DNA of 64,000 bases from Nocardioides sp. JQ2195 (GCF_012272695.1 NZ_CP050902.1:1984001-2048000), one strand, 5' to 3'. Shown: positions 35,639 to 47,620, counted from the first letter of the stretch. Notes: generated by a model not told the origin, from the sequence alone. Numbers and translations: made by a program.

Positions 35639-36280
35639 TCAGCGGAGGGTGCGATAGCCGCCTTGGAAGTAGAGCAACGGGTCAGGCGAAGAGCCGTCCG
35701 CGTCGCTGGTGAAGTCCATGTCCTGCACCCGGCCGACCACGATGTGGTGGTCCCCCGCTTCGTGCACCGCGTGGACCGTGCAGTCCACGTGGCCGACGAT
35801 GCCGTCGAACATCGGCGCGCCGGTCTTCGACAGCGACCACTCGAGCCCGGCGAACTTGTCGACGCCCCGGCTGGCCATCACGTTGGAGAGCTCCTGCTGC
35901 CCGTCGGCCAGGAAGTTCACGCAGAAGTGGCCGGCACGCTGCATCAGCGGCCAGGCCCGCGAGGTCTTGGCCGGGATGAAGGTGACCAGCGGCGGGTCGA
36001 GCGAGACCGAGGAGAACGACTGGCAGGTCATGCCGACCGGCTCGTCGCCCGACATCGAGGTGACCACGGTGACCCCGCTGGCGTAGCGACCGAGCACGTC
36101 ACGGAACCGCCGCGCTGCGGCCTGGGCGACCGCCGTGTCGGCGATGTCGGTGTCCTCGCCCGGGCGGAACTCGAAGTTGAAGTTGCCCAGGAACGACTCG
36201 ATCAGGGCCGGCGGCGGCCAGGTCTCGTGGGCGTCGTCGCGCATTCCCCGGGGGAGGTCTCGGTCGGTCATGGCACCCAT
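35639..36280 (-). CDS. hsaB: Flavin reductase HsaB
   Basis: NADH:FMN oxidoreductase that supplies reduced flavin to the monooxygenase HsaA. The 213-residue form has the flavin-reductase core FRDVLGRYASGVTVVTSMSG, GMTCQSFSSVSLDPPLVTF and HFCVNFLADGQQELSN, ending HHIVVGRVQDMDF. About 45 residues precede the core, more than in the 187-residue Mtb HsaB. Possible starts are ATG 36310, 36280 and 36271; 36280 is chosen because GGAG lies about 12 bp upstream, but the choice is uncertain. It is last of the functional hsaA-hsaD-hsaC-hsaB operon. Confidence 0.87.
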   Translation of the reverse strand: MGAMTDRDLPRGMRDDAHETWPPPALIESFLGNFNFEFRPGEDTDIADTAVAQAAARRFRDVLGRYASGVTVVTSMSGDEPVGMTCQSFSSVSLDPPLVTFIPAKTSRAWPLMQRAGHFCVNFLADGQQELSNVMASRGVDKFAGLEWSLSKTGAPMFDGIVGHVDCTVHAVHEAGDHHIVVGRVQDMDFTSDADGSSPDPLLYFQGGYRTLR

Positions 36281-36287
36281 TGTCTCG

Positions 36288-37187
36288 TCAGGCTCCGCCA
36301 CCGAAGTCATGGCCCCAGTAGGAGACCGCGGTGGACTCCCGGGCGACCCAGCGTGAGTCCTCGACCTGCAGGCCCTCGGTGCCGAACTCGACGTCGAAGC
36401 CGCCGGGCGACTTCACGTAGAACGAGACCATCTCGTCGTTCATGTGACGCCCCAGCGTCGCGCTCAGCGGTGCCTGGTGCTTCTTCACCCGCTCCAGGGC
36501 GCGGCCCACGTCGTCGAGACGCTCGACCTCGAGCATGATGTGCACGCAACGGCTCGGGTTCGGCATCGGCAGGAAGGCCAGCGAGTGGTGCCTGGGGTTG
36601 ACGCCGAGGAAGCGCAGCCAGACCTTGGAGCCGGGCTCCTTGCCGACGAACTCCCCCGGCATGCTCATCGAGTCGCGCAGCCGGAAGCCGAGGACCTCGG
36701 TGTAGAACCGCAGGGCTTCGACGTCGTCCGTGACGGGGACGACGATGTGCCCCATGCCCTGGTCGCCAGTGACGAACGTCGCGGCGTACGGCGTGACGAC
36801 GGGCCGTGACTCGTAGGTGATGCCGTGGAACAGCTCGAAGACGTTGTCCCAGGGATCCTGGAACCGGACCAGCTCCTGGACTCGGCGCTCGGCCAGCTCC
36901 TCCGGCGTACCTTCCTCGAAGTCAACACCGGCCTTCTGCAGGTGTTCCCGTGCTTCCTGCAGGGCGCGGTGGTCGGCCACCTCCCAGCCGGTGGCCTCCA
37001 GCCGGTCGACGTCGGAGGGGAACACCACCAGGCGGGCGGAGACCTCGTCGATGCGGAAGTAGAGGTTCTCCGGGTCGGGGCCGCGGCCCTCGGCCAGACC
37101 GAGCACCTTGCCACCGAAGTGGCGCCACTGGTCGAGATCTGTGGACGCCACACGCACGTAGCCCATGGACCTGATGTCGATCGTCAT
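36288..37187 (-). CDS. hsaC: Iron-dependent extradiol dioxygenase HsaC
   Basis: Type I extradiol dioxygenase that cleaves the catechol 3,4-DHSA in ring A. The 299 residues form two vicinal-oxygen-chelate modules. The ferrous ligands are His147 (GHIVVPV), His216 (CVHIMLE) and Glu267 (GFDVEFG), matching the 2-His-1-carboxylate triad. Mtb HsaC (Rv3568c) is about 300 residues. The start overlaps the hsaD stop (ATGA), indicating translational coupling, and hsaB starts 7 bp downstream. Supplied by HsaAB and followed by HsaD in the pathway. Confidence 0.93.
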   Translation of the reverse strand: MTIDIRSMGYVRVASTDLDQWRHFGGKVLGLAEGRGPDPENLYFRIDEVSARLVVFPSDVDRLEATGWEVADHRALQEAREHLQKAGVDFEEGTPEELAERRVQELVRFQDPWDNVFELFHGITYESRPVVTPYAATFVTGDQGMGHIVVPVTDDVEALRFYTEVLGFRLRDSMSMPGEFVGKEPGSKVWLRFLGVNPRHHSLAFLPMPNPSRCVHIMLEVERLDDVGRALERVKKHQAPLSATLGRHMNDEMVSFYVKSPGGFDVEFGTEGLQVEDSRWVARESTAVSYWGHDFGGGA

Positions 37188-38080
37188 CGTGCGCCTCCGT
37201 TCGCCGCGTCACCGCGGTCACGCTCCACGTGGTTGGACAGGAACTGTGTGGTCACCTGGCGGAACTCCTCGGCCGCCTCGACCTGCGCCCAGTGACCGCA
37301 GTTCGGGAAGACGTGCAGCTGCGCCTTCGGGATCGTCTTGAGAGCGACCATCGCGCCGTCGAGAGGGTTGACCCGGTCCTCCCGGCCCCAGGTCAGCAGG
37401 GTGTGCTGGCGCAGTCGGTGCGCCTCGCGCCAGAGCATCCCGTCCTCATGGGTCTCCGGGTTCCAGAACGAGGCACCCATGGACGCCATCGCCTCACGGG
37501 ACCCGGGGGCAGTCGCGTCGGCGAAGCGTTCCTCGACCAGCTCGTCGGTGACCAGTGCCTGGTTGACGACCATGGTCGAGATGAAGGCCCGCAGCCTCTC
37601 GCGAGTCGGCTCCGCACCGAAGTCCATCAGCGCCTTGACCCCCTCGGTGGCGTCGGCGTGGAAGAGGTTGAGCGAGAGCCCGCCCGGCCCCATCAGCACC
37701 AGTCGAGCCACCCGCCCGGGGTGCTCGAGGGCCAACCGGGTCGCGGTGCCACCGCCGAGACTGTTGCCCAGGAGGTGGAAGCGGTCGATGCCGAGCTGGT
37801 CGAGCAGCCCGATCACGTACTTCGCGGAGAACCGGAAGTAGTTGCCCTCGACGGCCGGCTTGTCGGAGCCACCGAATCCGGGTTGGTCGACCAGGATGGT
37901 GCGGAAGTCCTGGGCGAAGCCGGGCAGCGCACTGCCGAAGTTCGACCACGAGGACGCTCCGGGTCCACCGCCGTGCAGCATCACCAGCGGGAGCCCCCCG
38001 GCGTCTCCGGACTCGTAGTAGTTGAGGGTGACGCCGTCGACCGTTGCGGTGCGGCGCACGTCTTCCTGTGCCAGGGTCAC
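37184..38080 (-). CDS. hsaD: Meta-cleavage product hydrolase HsaD
   Basis: Alpha/beta hydrolase that splits the ring-cleavage product 4,9-DSHA into a dienoate and DOHNAA. The 298 residues carry the nucleophile Ser107 (LLGNSLGGG), Asp235 (GREDRVNP) and His263 (PNCGHWAQ), with the oxyanion segment MLHGGGPGASSWSNF. Length and motifs match Mtb HsaD (Rv3569c) and BphD-type carbon-carbon hydrolases. ATGA overlap with hsaC downstream; hsaA ends 2 bp upstream. The tail GDAANGGAR is a short extension without known role. Confidence 0.93.
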   Translation of the reverse strand: MTLAQEDVRRTATVDGVTLNYYESGDAGGLPLVMLHGGGPGASSWSNFGSALPGFAQDFRTILVDQPGFGGSDKPAVEGNYFRFSAKYVIGLLDQLGIDRFHLLGNSLGGGTATRLALEHPGRVARLVLMGPGGLSLNLFHADATEGVKALMDFGAEPTRERLRAFISTMVVNQALVTDELVEERFADATAPGSREAMASMGASFWNPETHEDGMLWREAHRLRQHTLLTWGREDRVNPLDGAMVALKTIPKAQLHVFPNCGHWAQVEAAEEFRQVTTQFLSNHVERDRGDAANGGAR

Positions 38081-38082
38081 GA

Positions 38083-39258
38083 TCAGTACATCCCCGGGTC
38101 GATCTTGTGGCCGAACTCGAGGTCGCCATACATCTTGAGGGAGCGCTCGGGGTCGTTGGCCGCGTGCACGCGACCCGCGTGGGCGTCGCGCCAGGCCCGC
38201 TGCAGGTAGGTGCCCTCCGCCAGGGCACGGCCCCCGGAGGCCTCGAAGAGTGCGTCGATCGCGTCGATCGCGCGCTGGGTGCCGAGCACTTGGTCGCGGC
38301 GCACCTTGAGCCGCAGGTTGAGCGGGATCCTCTCGCCCTTCTCGACCAGGGCCTGCTCCTCACGGATGTTGCTCATCAGCAGGGCCCAGGCCGCGTCGAT
38401 CTCGGAGCCGGCGCGGGCGATGCGCACGGCCGCGAAGGGGTCGGAGGAGGCCTTCTCCCCGAGGTAGGCCGCCCGCACCCGCTTCTGCTGCATGTCGACG
38501 TGCTCCGCGTAGGCCCCGGTGGCCATGCCCACGATCGGCGAGCTGATCGTGGTGGTGAACAGCGAGTGGAACGGCAGCTTGTAGAGGGTGCCCGGATTCT
38601 GCTCCTGACCCGGACCGAAGCAGCGCCCGGTGTCGGACATGGAGAGCGTGAAGGCCTGCGGCACGAAGACGTCCTTGACGACGATGTCGTTGGAGCCCGT
38701 TCCACGCAGGCCGACCACGTTCCACACGTCGACGACGTCGTAGTGGTCGCGCGGAACCAGAAAGGTACGGAAGTCGACGACTGAGCCGTCGGGCCCGTCC
38801 TCGCTGAAGACCAACCCGCCGAGCAGGACCCAGTTGGCGTGGGCCGACCCGGACGAGAAGGACCACGTGCCCGAGAGCGTGTAGCCGCCCTCGGTGAGCG
38901 TGGCCTTCCCGGTCGGTGCGTAGGACGAGGAGAGACGAGTGCTGGTGTCCTCGCCCCAGACCGCCTGCTGTGCCTCGTCCGGGAAGAGGGCCACCTGCCA
39001 CGGGTGGACACCCAGGACCGAGGAGATCCATCCCGTCGAGCCGTCGGCGGAGGCGATCTCCTTGACGGCGGTGAAGAAGTCCACCGGGTCGCTCTCGAGC
39101 CCGTCGAAGCGCCTGGGCTGGAGCATCCGGAAGAAGCCGGTCTCCTCCAGTGCCTTGACGGTTGCGTCAGGAACCTGGCGCAGCTTCTCGGCCTCGTCGG
39201 CCCGCTCCCGGAACGTGGGCAACAGGTCGCGTACTCCGTCGAGGACTTCCTTCGACAT
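38083..39258 (-). CDS. hsaA: 3-HSA hydroxylase HsaA
   Basis: Flavin-dependent monooxygenase, oxygenase subunit, 391 residues, with the acyl-CoA dehydrogenase-like fold of group D enzymes. It hydroxylates 3-HSA to the catechol using reduced FMN from HsaB. GSTGWISSVLGVHPWQVALFP, GTWSFSSGSAHANWVLLGG and NVVGLRGTGSNDIVVKDVFVP are typical. It starts at ATG 39258 with GGAG 8-11 bp upstream. First gene of the hsaADCB operon; KstR-type boxes at 39299 and 39322 lie in the spacer shared with kstD. Mtb homologue Rv3570c is 394 residues. Confidence 0.93.
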   Translation of the reverse strand: MSKEVLDGVRDLLPTFRERADEAEKLRQVPDATVKALEETGFFRMLQPRRFDGLESDPVDFFTAVKEIASADGSTGWISSVLGVHPWQVALFPDEAQQAVWGEDTSTRLSSSYAPTGKATLTEGGYTLSGTWSFSSGSAHANWVLLGGLVFSEDGPDGSVVDFRTFLVPRDHYDVVDVWNVVGLRGTGSNDIVVKDVFVPQAFTLSMSDTGRCFGPGQEQNPGTLYKLPFHSLFTTTISSPIVGMATGAYAEHVDMQQKRVRAAYLGEKASSDPFAAVRIARAGSEIDAAWALLMSNIREEQALVEKGERIPLNLRLKVRRDQVLGTQRAIDAIDALFEASGGRALAEGTYLQRAWRDAHAGRVHAANDPERSLKMYGDLEFGHKIDPGMY

Positions 39259-39298
39259 CTCGGGTCTCCTGGCAGTAGGTCTGGTGATGTACCAATAC

Positions 39299-39312
39299 TA
39301 GAACACGTTCTC
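39299..39312. promoter_or_regulatory. KstR-type operator at the hsaA promoter
   Basis: TAGAACACGTTCTC, one mismatch at the last position of the consensus, 40 bp upstream of hsaA and on its side of the 129-bp divergent spacer. Confidence 0.85.
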
Positions 39313-39321
39313 ATTTGACGC

Positions 39322-39335
39322 GAGAACCTGTTACA
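39322..39335. promoter_or_regulatory. KstR-type operator at the kstD promoter
   Basis: GAGAACCTGTTACA, one mismatch at the first position, 52 bp upstream of the kstD start. Centre-to-centre it is 23 bp from the box at 39299, about two helical turns, so two dimers could bind side by side. Confidence 0.78.
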
Positions 39336-39387
39336 GTTTTTGCGGAATCAGGCCCCGCCACGGCGGAGAAGACCCGGAGGAAAAGTG

Positions 39388-41085
39388 GTGAAGACCGAGT
39401 ACGACGTGATCGTCGTCGGCACCGGTGGCGGAGGTTTCACCGCTGCCCTGGCTGCGCACGAGCGAGGCCTCGACACCTTGGTGATCGAGAGCACCGACGG
39501 ATTCGGCGGATCCACCGCACGCTCCGGCGGCGGCGTCTGGATCCCCAACAACTACGCACTCGAGAAGGCCGGCCAGGTCCAGCCCGAGTCCGAGGTGAAG
39601 CAGTACCTCTACGAGATCGTCGGTGACGAGGTGCCCCGCGAGCGGATCGACGCATTCGTCGAGAACGGCCCGGCCGCACTCGAGTTCGTCCGCGACCACT
39701 CGGCGGCCGACTTCACCTGGGTCCCGCAGTACAGCGACTACTACCCCGAGGCCACCGGTGGCAAGGCCAGCGGACGCAGCGTCGAGCCCAAGGCGATCGA
39801 CGGCCACGTGATCGGCGACGAGCTCGAACGCCTCACCAAGTCCTACACGAAGGCCCCGGCCGGAATGGTCGTCACCCAGGCGGACTTCCGGAAGATCTCT
39901 CTGGGCCTGCGGACCATCCGGGGCCCGCTCACGATGGTCAAGGTGTTCCTGACCCGGCTGATCACGATGGCCCTCGGCAAGCGGATGTTCGGCATGGGCA
40001 TGGCGATGATGATCGGTCTGCGCAAGGGACTCCTCGACCGGGACATCCCCGTCTGGTACGAGACCCCGCTCATCGACCTCGAGGTGAACGACGGCCGGGT
40101 CACCGGAGTCGTGGTCACCCGCAACGGCGGTGAAGCGGTGCTCACCGCGCGGCGCGGCGTGATCCTCGCCTGCGGTGGGTTCGAGCACAACGACGAGATG
40201 CGCAAGAAGCACCAGAAGGCACCGATCGGCACCGAGTGGACCACCGGCGCCGCCGGCAACACCGGCGCTGGGATCCTGGCCGGCGAGAAGCACGGCGCCG
40301 AGCTGGCCCTCATGGACGACGCCTGGTGGGGCCCGTCGATCCCGTTGCCCAGCGGGCCGTGGTTCTGCCTCGCCGAGAGGAACCTGCCCGGGTCGATCAT
40401 CGTCAACCAGGCCGGCCTGCGCTACGGCAACGAGGCCGCGCCGTACGTCGACGCGGTGCACGCGATGTATGACTCCGCCGAGGAGACCGGCATCGACCAC
40501 TTCCCGAGCTGGATGATCATCGACCAGCGCTACCGCAACCGCTACCTCTTCGCCGGCCTCGGCCCGCGCCAGCCGTTCCCTGGCCGCTGGCTCAAGTCGG
40601 GCGTGATCGTGAAGGCTGGCTCCTTGGAGGGCCTGGCCGAGAAGATCGGGGTCCCGGCCGATGCACTGACGGCTACGGTCTCGACCTTCAACGGCTATGC
40701 CCGCACCGGCAAGGACCTCGACTTCGGCCGAGGGGACTCGGCGTACGACCGCTACTACGGCGATCCGCGGGTCAAGCCCAACCCGTCGCTCGGCGTCATC
40801 GACGAGGGCCCGTTCTACGCGGTGAAGATGGTCCCCGGCGACCTCGGCACCAAGGGTGGCATCGTCACCGACGCCAATGCGAGGGCACTGCGCCCGGACG
40901 GCTCGGTGATCGAGGGGCTCTACGCCACCGGCAACGTGTCAGCCGCCGTGATGGGACGGACCTATGCCGGAGCGGGTGCCACCATCGGGCCCGCCGTCAC
41001 GTTCGGTTGGATCGCCGCCAACGCCATCGCCGACTCCATCTCCCGCACAGCGGGAGGAGCAGAGGGACAAGCGAAGGGCGTCTGA
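39388..41085 (+). CDS. kstD: 3-oxosteroid 1-dehydrogenase KstD
   Basis: FAD enzyme that introduces the C1-C2 double bond in ring A of 3-ketosteroids, the step that with KshAB opens ring B. The 565-residue protein begins with the FAD-binding Rossmann motif VIVVGTGGGGFTAALAA. It then has GGSTARSGGGVWIPNN, GVILACGGFEHNDEMR and the C-terminal GLYATGNVSAAVMGRTYAGAG. GTG 39388 is chosen over GTG 39385 because GGAGG lies 7 bp before it. The gene matches Mtb KstD (Rv3537, about 563 residues) and is divergent from hsaA with its own KstR box. Downstream, a 59-bp x 6 array separates it from the MaoC-type hydratase. Confidence 0.93.
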   Translation: MKTEYDVIVVGTGGGGFTAALAAHERGLDTLVIESTDGFGGSTARSGGGVWIPNNYALEKAGQVQPESEVKQYLYEIVGDEVPRERIDAFVENGPAALEFVRDHSAADFTWVPQYSDYYPEATGGKASGRSVEPKAIDGHVIGDELERLTKSYTKAPAGMVVTQADFRKISLGLRTIRGPLTMVKVFLTRLITMALGKRMFGMGMAMMIGLRKGLLDRDIPVWYETPLIDLEVNDGRVTGVVVTRNGGEAVLTARRGVILACGGFEHNDEMRKKHQKAPIGTEWTTGAAGNTGAGILAGEKHGAELALMDDAWWGPSIPLPSGPWFCLAERNLPGSIIVNQAGLRYGNEAAPYVDAVHAMYDSAEETGIDHFPSWMIIDQRYRNRYLFAGLGPRQPFPGRWLKSGVIVKAGSLEGLAEKIGVPADALTATVSTFNGYARTGKDLDFGRGDSAYDRYYGDPRVKPNPSLGVIDEGPFYAVKMVPGDLGTKGGIVTDANARALRPDGSVIEGLYATGNVSAAVMGRTYAGAGATIGPAVTFGWIAANAIADSISRTAGGAEGQAKGV

Positions 41086-41090
41086 CACCC

Positions 41091-41443
41091 TGACGGTGGT
41101 TGAGGAGCGAGGCACGAGCGTCTCGAAACCACCAACCCCGCACAAGCCATGACGGTGGTTGAGGAACGAGGCACGAGCGTCTCGAAACCACCAACGCCGC
41201 ACAAGCCATGACGGTGGTTGAGGAGCGAGGCACGAGCGTCTCGAAACCACCAACCCCGCACAAGCCATGACGGTGGTTGAGGAACGAGGCACGAGCGTCT
41301 CGAAACCACCAACCCCGCACAAGCCATGACGGTGGTTGAGGAACGAGGCACGAGCGTCTCGAAACCACCAACGCCGCACAAGCCATGACGGTGGTTGAGG
41401 AGCGAGGCACGAGCGTCTCGAAACCACCAACCCCGCACAAGCC
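41091..41443. repeat. Six tandem 59-bp palindromic repeats
   Basis: Units begin at 41091, 41150, 41209, 41268, 41327 and 41386 (exact 59-bp spacing). Each has GGTGGTTGAGGA[A/G]CGAGG ... CGTCTCGAAACCACC, an inverted repeat (GGTGGTT/AACCACC), followed by CAAC[C/G]CCGCACAAGC. Variants AGGAGCG occur in units 1, 3 and 6 and AGGAACG in 2, 4 and 5. It begins 5 bp after kstD and ends 20 bp before the hydratase start. Confidence 0.95.
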
Positions 41444-41463
41444 CACACTCGAAAGGTCAGCAC

Positions 41464-42348
41464 ATGCCCATCGACACCACGGTCGCCGTCGGCGCCCAAC
41501 TCCCCGACCGCACGTTCTCCTGGAACGAGTCCGACGTCCTGCTCTACCACCTCGGCGTGGGTGCCGGCTCCCGTCCCGGGGACAACACCGACGCGGGGGC
41601 ACTGCGTTGGACGCACGACGACGCGAGCCTGCAGGTGCTGCCGTCCTTCGGAGTCGTGGCGCCCACGTTCCACGAGACCGCTGCCCCGTCGGTCGACCTG
41701 CCGGGCTGTGACATCGACCTCCAGATGGTGCTGCACGGATCGCAGGAGGTCGTGGTGCACGCTCCGATCCCGACCTCCGGCACCGCCACCCAGAAGACCA
41801 AGATCTCCGACGTGTGGGACAAGGGCAAGGCCGCCGTGATCGTCCAGGAGGGCGAGGCCTTCGACGCGTCCGGCCAGCACCTCTGGACGGTGCGCTCCAG
41901 CATCTTCGTGCGCAACGAGGGCGGCTGGGGCGGCGACCGTGGCCCCTCGACCAAGGTCGACCTCCCTGCCCGCGAGGCCGATGCGGAGACGTCGTACGCC
42001 GTCACGCCGCAGCAGGCGGCGCTCTACCGGCTTTGCGGTGACCGCAACCCGCTGCACATCGACCCGGCCTTCGCCAAGGGCGCCGGCTTCCCTGCCCCGA
42101 TCCTGCACGGCCTCTGCTCCTACGGGATCGTGCTGCGGGAGGTCACCGACCTGGTGCTCGCCGGTGAAGCGGCTCGTGTGGGCGGCTTCGCGGCCCGCTT
42201 CGCCGGGGTCGTGTTCCCGGGCGAGACGATTCGCGTGCAGACCTGGGACGAGGGCGATCGAGTCATCATCAGCGCCACGATCGCCAGCGAGCACGAGCAG
42301 CGCAACGGCTCCCCCGTCCTGGCCGACTGCGTGCTCACCAAGGCCTGA
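41464..42348 (+). CDS. chsH3: MaoC-like steroid enoyl-CoA hydratase (ChsH3/Rv3538-like)
   Basis: Double hot-dog hydratase, 294 residues. The MaoC hydratase signature is YRLCGDRNPLHIDPAFAKGAGF with the catalytic Asp and His, then PILHGLCSYGIVLREV. The N-terminal hot-dog half (residues 10-150) lacks it. Mtb Rv3538 lies next to kstD (Rv3537), as here, and has been called ChsH3, a hydratase for C24 side-chain steroid enoyl-CoAs. ATG 41464 has GAAAGG 7 bp upstream. It is presumably transcribed with kstD through the repeat array, or from a promoter created near it. A large hairpin follows the stop by 12 bp. Confidence 0.82.
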   Translation: MPIDTTVAVGAQLPDRTFSWNESDVLLYHLGVGAGSRPGDNTDAGALRWTHDDASLQVLPSFGVVAPTFHETAAPSVDLPGCDIDLQMVLHGSQEVVVHAPIPTSGTATQKTKISDVWDKGKAAVIVQEGEAFDASGQHLWTVRSSIFVRNEGGWGGDRGPSTKVDLPAREADAETSYAVTPQQAALYRLCGDRNPLHIDPAFAKGAGFPAPILHGLCSYGIVLREVTDLVLAGEAARVGGFAARFAGVVFPGETIRVQTWDEGDRVIISATIASEHEQRNGSPVLADCVLTKA

Positions 42349-42360
42349 GCGCCCTCAGCG

Positions 42361-42425
42361 CTCGTGAGCGCTGCCAAACGTCCCACTTTCCCGAGCAGAG
42401 TGGGACGTTCTGGAGCGCTCACGAG
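42361..42425. terminator. 65-bp near-perfect hairpin after the hydratase gene
   Basis: CTCGTGAGCGCT (42361-42372) pairs with AGCGCTCACGAG (42414-42425), and AACGTCCCACT (42377-42387) with AGTGGGACGTT (42399-42409). CCA/TGG joins them, each side with one bulged base, giving about 26 bp of helix around an 11-nt loop. It lies between convergent genes, so a bidirectional terminator is likely, but the length is unusual. I see nothing else in the remaining 42426-42609. Confidence 0.65.
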
Positions 42426-42609
42426 CCACGTCCTCCCATCTGGAGGGTTGGTCGGTGGTCCGGCCGACCGCACTCGAGCCGTCCCGAGGGCCCCGTGCGC
42501 GACGGGGTGCGGAAGGTCCGGAGGCGCATGGGACGTGCGGGTGAGCACAGCATCGGCAAGGTCGACGTGCTGCTCCGAGAACAGCCGTGGGAAGTGTGTC
42601 GCTCAGGGA

Positions 42610-43260
42610 TCAGTCATCGTCGAGCAGCAGGGCAGTGCGCAGTGCATCCGCGCCCTCGACCGTGATCGGCTCTCCGCGGACCAGGTCCTGCTCCGAGATG
42701 GCGAGGTGCTGCAGGTGTGCGAGCTCGCCCACGCGGCGCTTGCGGCGCTCGATGCCGTTGGTGCGGTAGCCGAGCTTGCGACTCACCGCAAGCGAGGCCG
42801 GGTTGTCGACGAAGGCGCCCGAGGTCAGCTCGGTCGCGCCGAGCTCGTCGAAGCCGAAGGCGCAGATCGCCTGACGCATCCGGGTGCCGATGCCACGACC
42901 TTGGTGCTTCATCGCGAGCCACGAACCCGACTCGGCGGTCCTGGTCACCCGGAACCTGGTGGCCCGCAGGTCCTGGCAGCCGACAAGCTCGCCCTCGAAG
43001 CGTACGCCGAAGTTGAGCGCCCACTCCCCCGGCCCGAAGTCGGCGCGCTGCTGCCAGTAGTACTGCGCCATGTTGAAGCCCAGTTCCCCACGCGGGGCGA
43101 TGCTCCACGGCTGCTGGAACGGCATCGTGTCCGGCGGGTGAATGCCCCCGAGCGCCAGCTCGACCAGCTCCGGGATCACCTCGTCGGTGACCGGCACCAG
43201 CTCGAGCGGACCGGCAGTGATCCGAGCCCCGAAGGGCGCGAAGTGGGGCGTCAACGTCAT
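42610..43260 (-). CDS. GNAT-family N-acetyltransferase
   Basis: A 216-residue GNAT acetyltransferase of the RimJ/ribosomal-protein type. The acetyl-CoA-binding loop appears as KHQGRGIGTRMRQAICAFGFDEL (Q-x-x-G-x-G/A), and AFVDNPASLAVSRKLGYRTNG is the typical beta5-alpha4 region with the Asn-Ser pair. ATG 43260 is used; upstream in-frame codons overlap nothing recognisable. Substrate unknown. Read leftward, it is the last gene on its strand before the hairpin and separated by 40 bp from the serine hydrolase gene. Confidence 0.8.
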   Translation of the reverse strand: MTLTPHFAPFGARITAGPLELVPVTDEVIPELVELALGGIHPPDTMPFQQPWSIAPRGELGFNMAQYYWQQRADFGPGEWALNFGVRFEGELVGCQDLRATRFRVTRTAESGSWLAMKHQGRGIGTRMRQAICAFGFDELGATELTSGAFVDNPASLAVSRKLGYRTNGIERRKRRVGELAHLQHLAISEQDLVRGEPITVEGADALRTALLLDDD

Positions 43261-43300
43261 GGCCCCACATTTTCCCCGCGCGGGCGCCCGCTCAAACCGA

Positions 43301-44664
43301 TCACCGTTGCGGCACCCCGCCGGGGATCGGCGCGGCGGGGTCGTAGGGCGTGCGCGTGAAGATGAACGTGGACAGGTTGAGGTGGTTGATCGAGCCGTCG
43401 TCATTGCGCACGACCTGCAGGGTCTCGCCGGTCTGGTAGCCGGCCGTGCCGACCAGGCGATCGCCGTCGAGCCGGTACCGATAGCCGACCACCCCGTTGC
43501 GACGCACCACGAGCTGGTCGCCCTCCCACCCGAAGACCATCGGCGTGGGGCCCCAGTGCCACACACCGACGATCTCACGCACCACGTCGGGAACCGACGT
43601 GGATGGTCGCCAGGGCTCGGGAACGGTCGGCTCCGAGGCCTCGAGCTCCTCGAGCAGGGTGGTGGCGATGCCGGCAGCGGGCAACCCCGTCATCGCATTC
43701 GCGAACGCGACGACGCCGGTGCGGCGCAGCCGGTCGATGAAGCACGACGCGACGAAGCCCGGCATCGAGCCGGTGTGTCCGACCAGCACCCCCGAACCAC
43801 CGCGATGCATCTGGAAGCCGAGCCCGTGGGCGGACTCCAGGCCTGACGCCAGCGCGCCCGACTGCGGGATGTAGGCCTCCTCCAGCCTGGCCTTGGGCAG
43901 GATGCCGGCGTGCCCCTCGACCAGGAACGTGCAGTAGGTCGCGAGGTCGGCGACCGTGCTCCACATCTGGCCCGCCGGCGCCATCGCGCCGGTGTCCGGA
44001 TGCGGCTCCTCGATGAGCTCCCCCGTGTAGGGGTCGACGCTGGTGCCCTGCGCGTGGACGCCCTCGCACTGGTACGTCGTCCGGTTCATGCCCAGGGGCA
44101 CCAGGATCCGTGACTGCACGCACTCCCACCAGCTGAGGTCGCGCAGTCGGGCCACGGTCTCGCCGAGCAGGCCGTAGGCCAGGTTCGTGTAGTGGAACTG
44201 CTGACCGATCGGCAGCACCCCCGCCGAGTCGGCATTGGCTGCCGCCAGCTCGTCAAAGGTGAGACCCGGTGAACGCTCCCACCAGGAGCCGTTCGGCTCG
44301 GCCTGCATGCCCGAGTTGTGGGCCAGCAGTGAACGGATCGTCCGGTTCCCGTAGCCGATCTCGCCCAGCACCGTGGACACCGTGTCGTCGAGGCTGAGCA
44401 CGCCCTCCTCCACCAGCTGGAGGATGAGGACCGCGGTGAACGTCTTCGTGATCGACCCGATCTTGTACTGCGTGTCCTCCGCAGTGCCGGCCAGGTCTCC
44501 GTGGCCACCGGCCCAGACCAGGTTGCCGTCGCGGACCACACCGGCCGCGATCGACGGCATCCGGCCCTCAACCTGGGCCTGGGCGATCTTCGCCTGGAGC
44601 CGTCGTGCCGTGACGGGCGCGACCGACTCCTTCAACGGGTCACCCACGACCGGTGTGTCGGCGC

Positions 44665-44668
<4 letters not shown>
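43301..44668 (-). CDS. Serine hydrolase of the beta-lactamase/penicillin-binding family
   Basis: Class C beta-lactamase-like hydrolase, 455 residues. The catalytic SxxK is in [15 protein letters not shown], the YxN is [11 protein letters not shown], and HTGSMPG near residue 303 is the third motif. A C-terminal lipocalin-like extension ([24 protein letters not shown]) follows. There is no signal peptide, so it is probably a cytosolic esterase or peptidase rather than an exported beta-lactamase. ATG 44668 overlaps the gcvP stop (ATGA), so it is translated behind the glycine-regulated gcvP. A shared function with glycine cleavage is not obvious. Confidence 0.85.
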
Positions 44669-47532
<2,864 letters not shown>

Positions 47533-47620
47533 GGGTGACTCCCAAATGGCTGGCAGCGACAGGCGGTTTCCTGGCGCACCTCCCCCTCTGTCACGGACCC
47601 GCCCGACCATCGGACGCGTC

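Noticed and set aside
41091..41443. 59-bp array considered as a CRISPR or as coding repeats
   Set aside because: The units are nearly identical over their whole length, with no variable spacers. A 59-bp period shifts the reading frame each unit, and open frames through it lack ribosome sites.
47533..47620. Second glycine aptamer next to the first
   Set aside because: The conserved GCCGAAGG and CTCAGGC blocks appear only once; the 88 bp before gcvP lack them.
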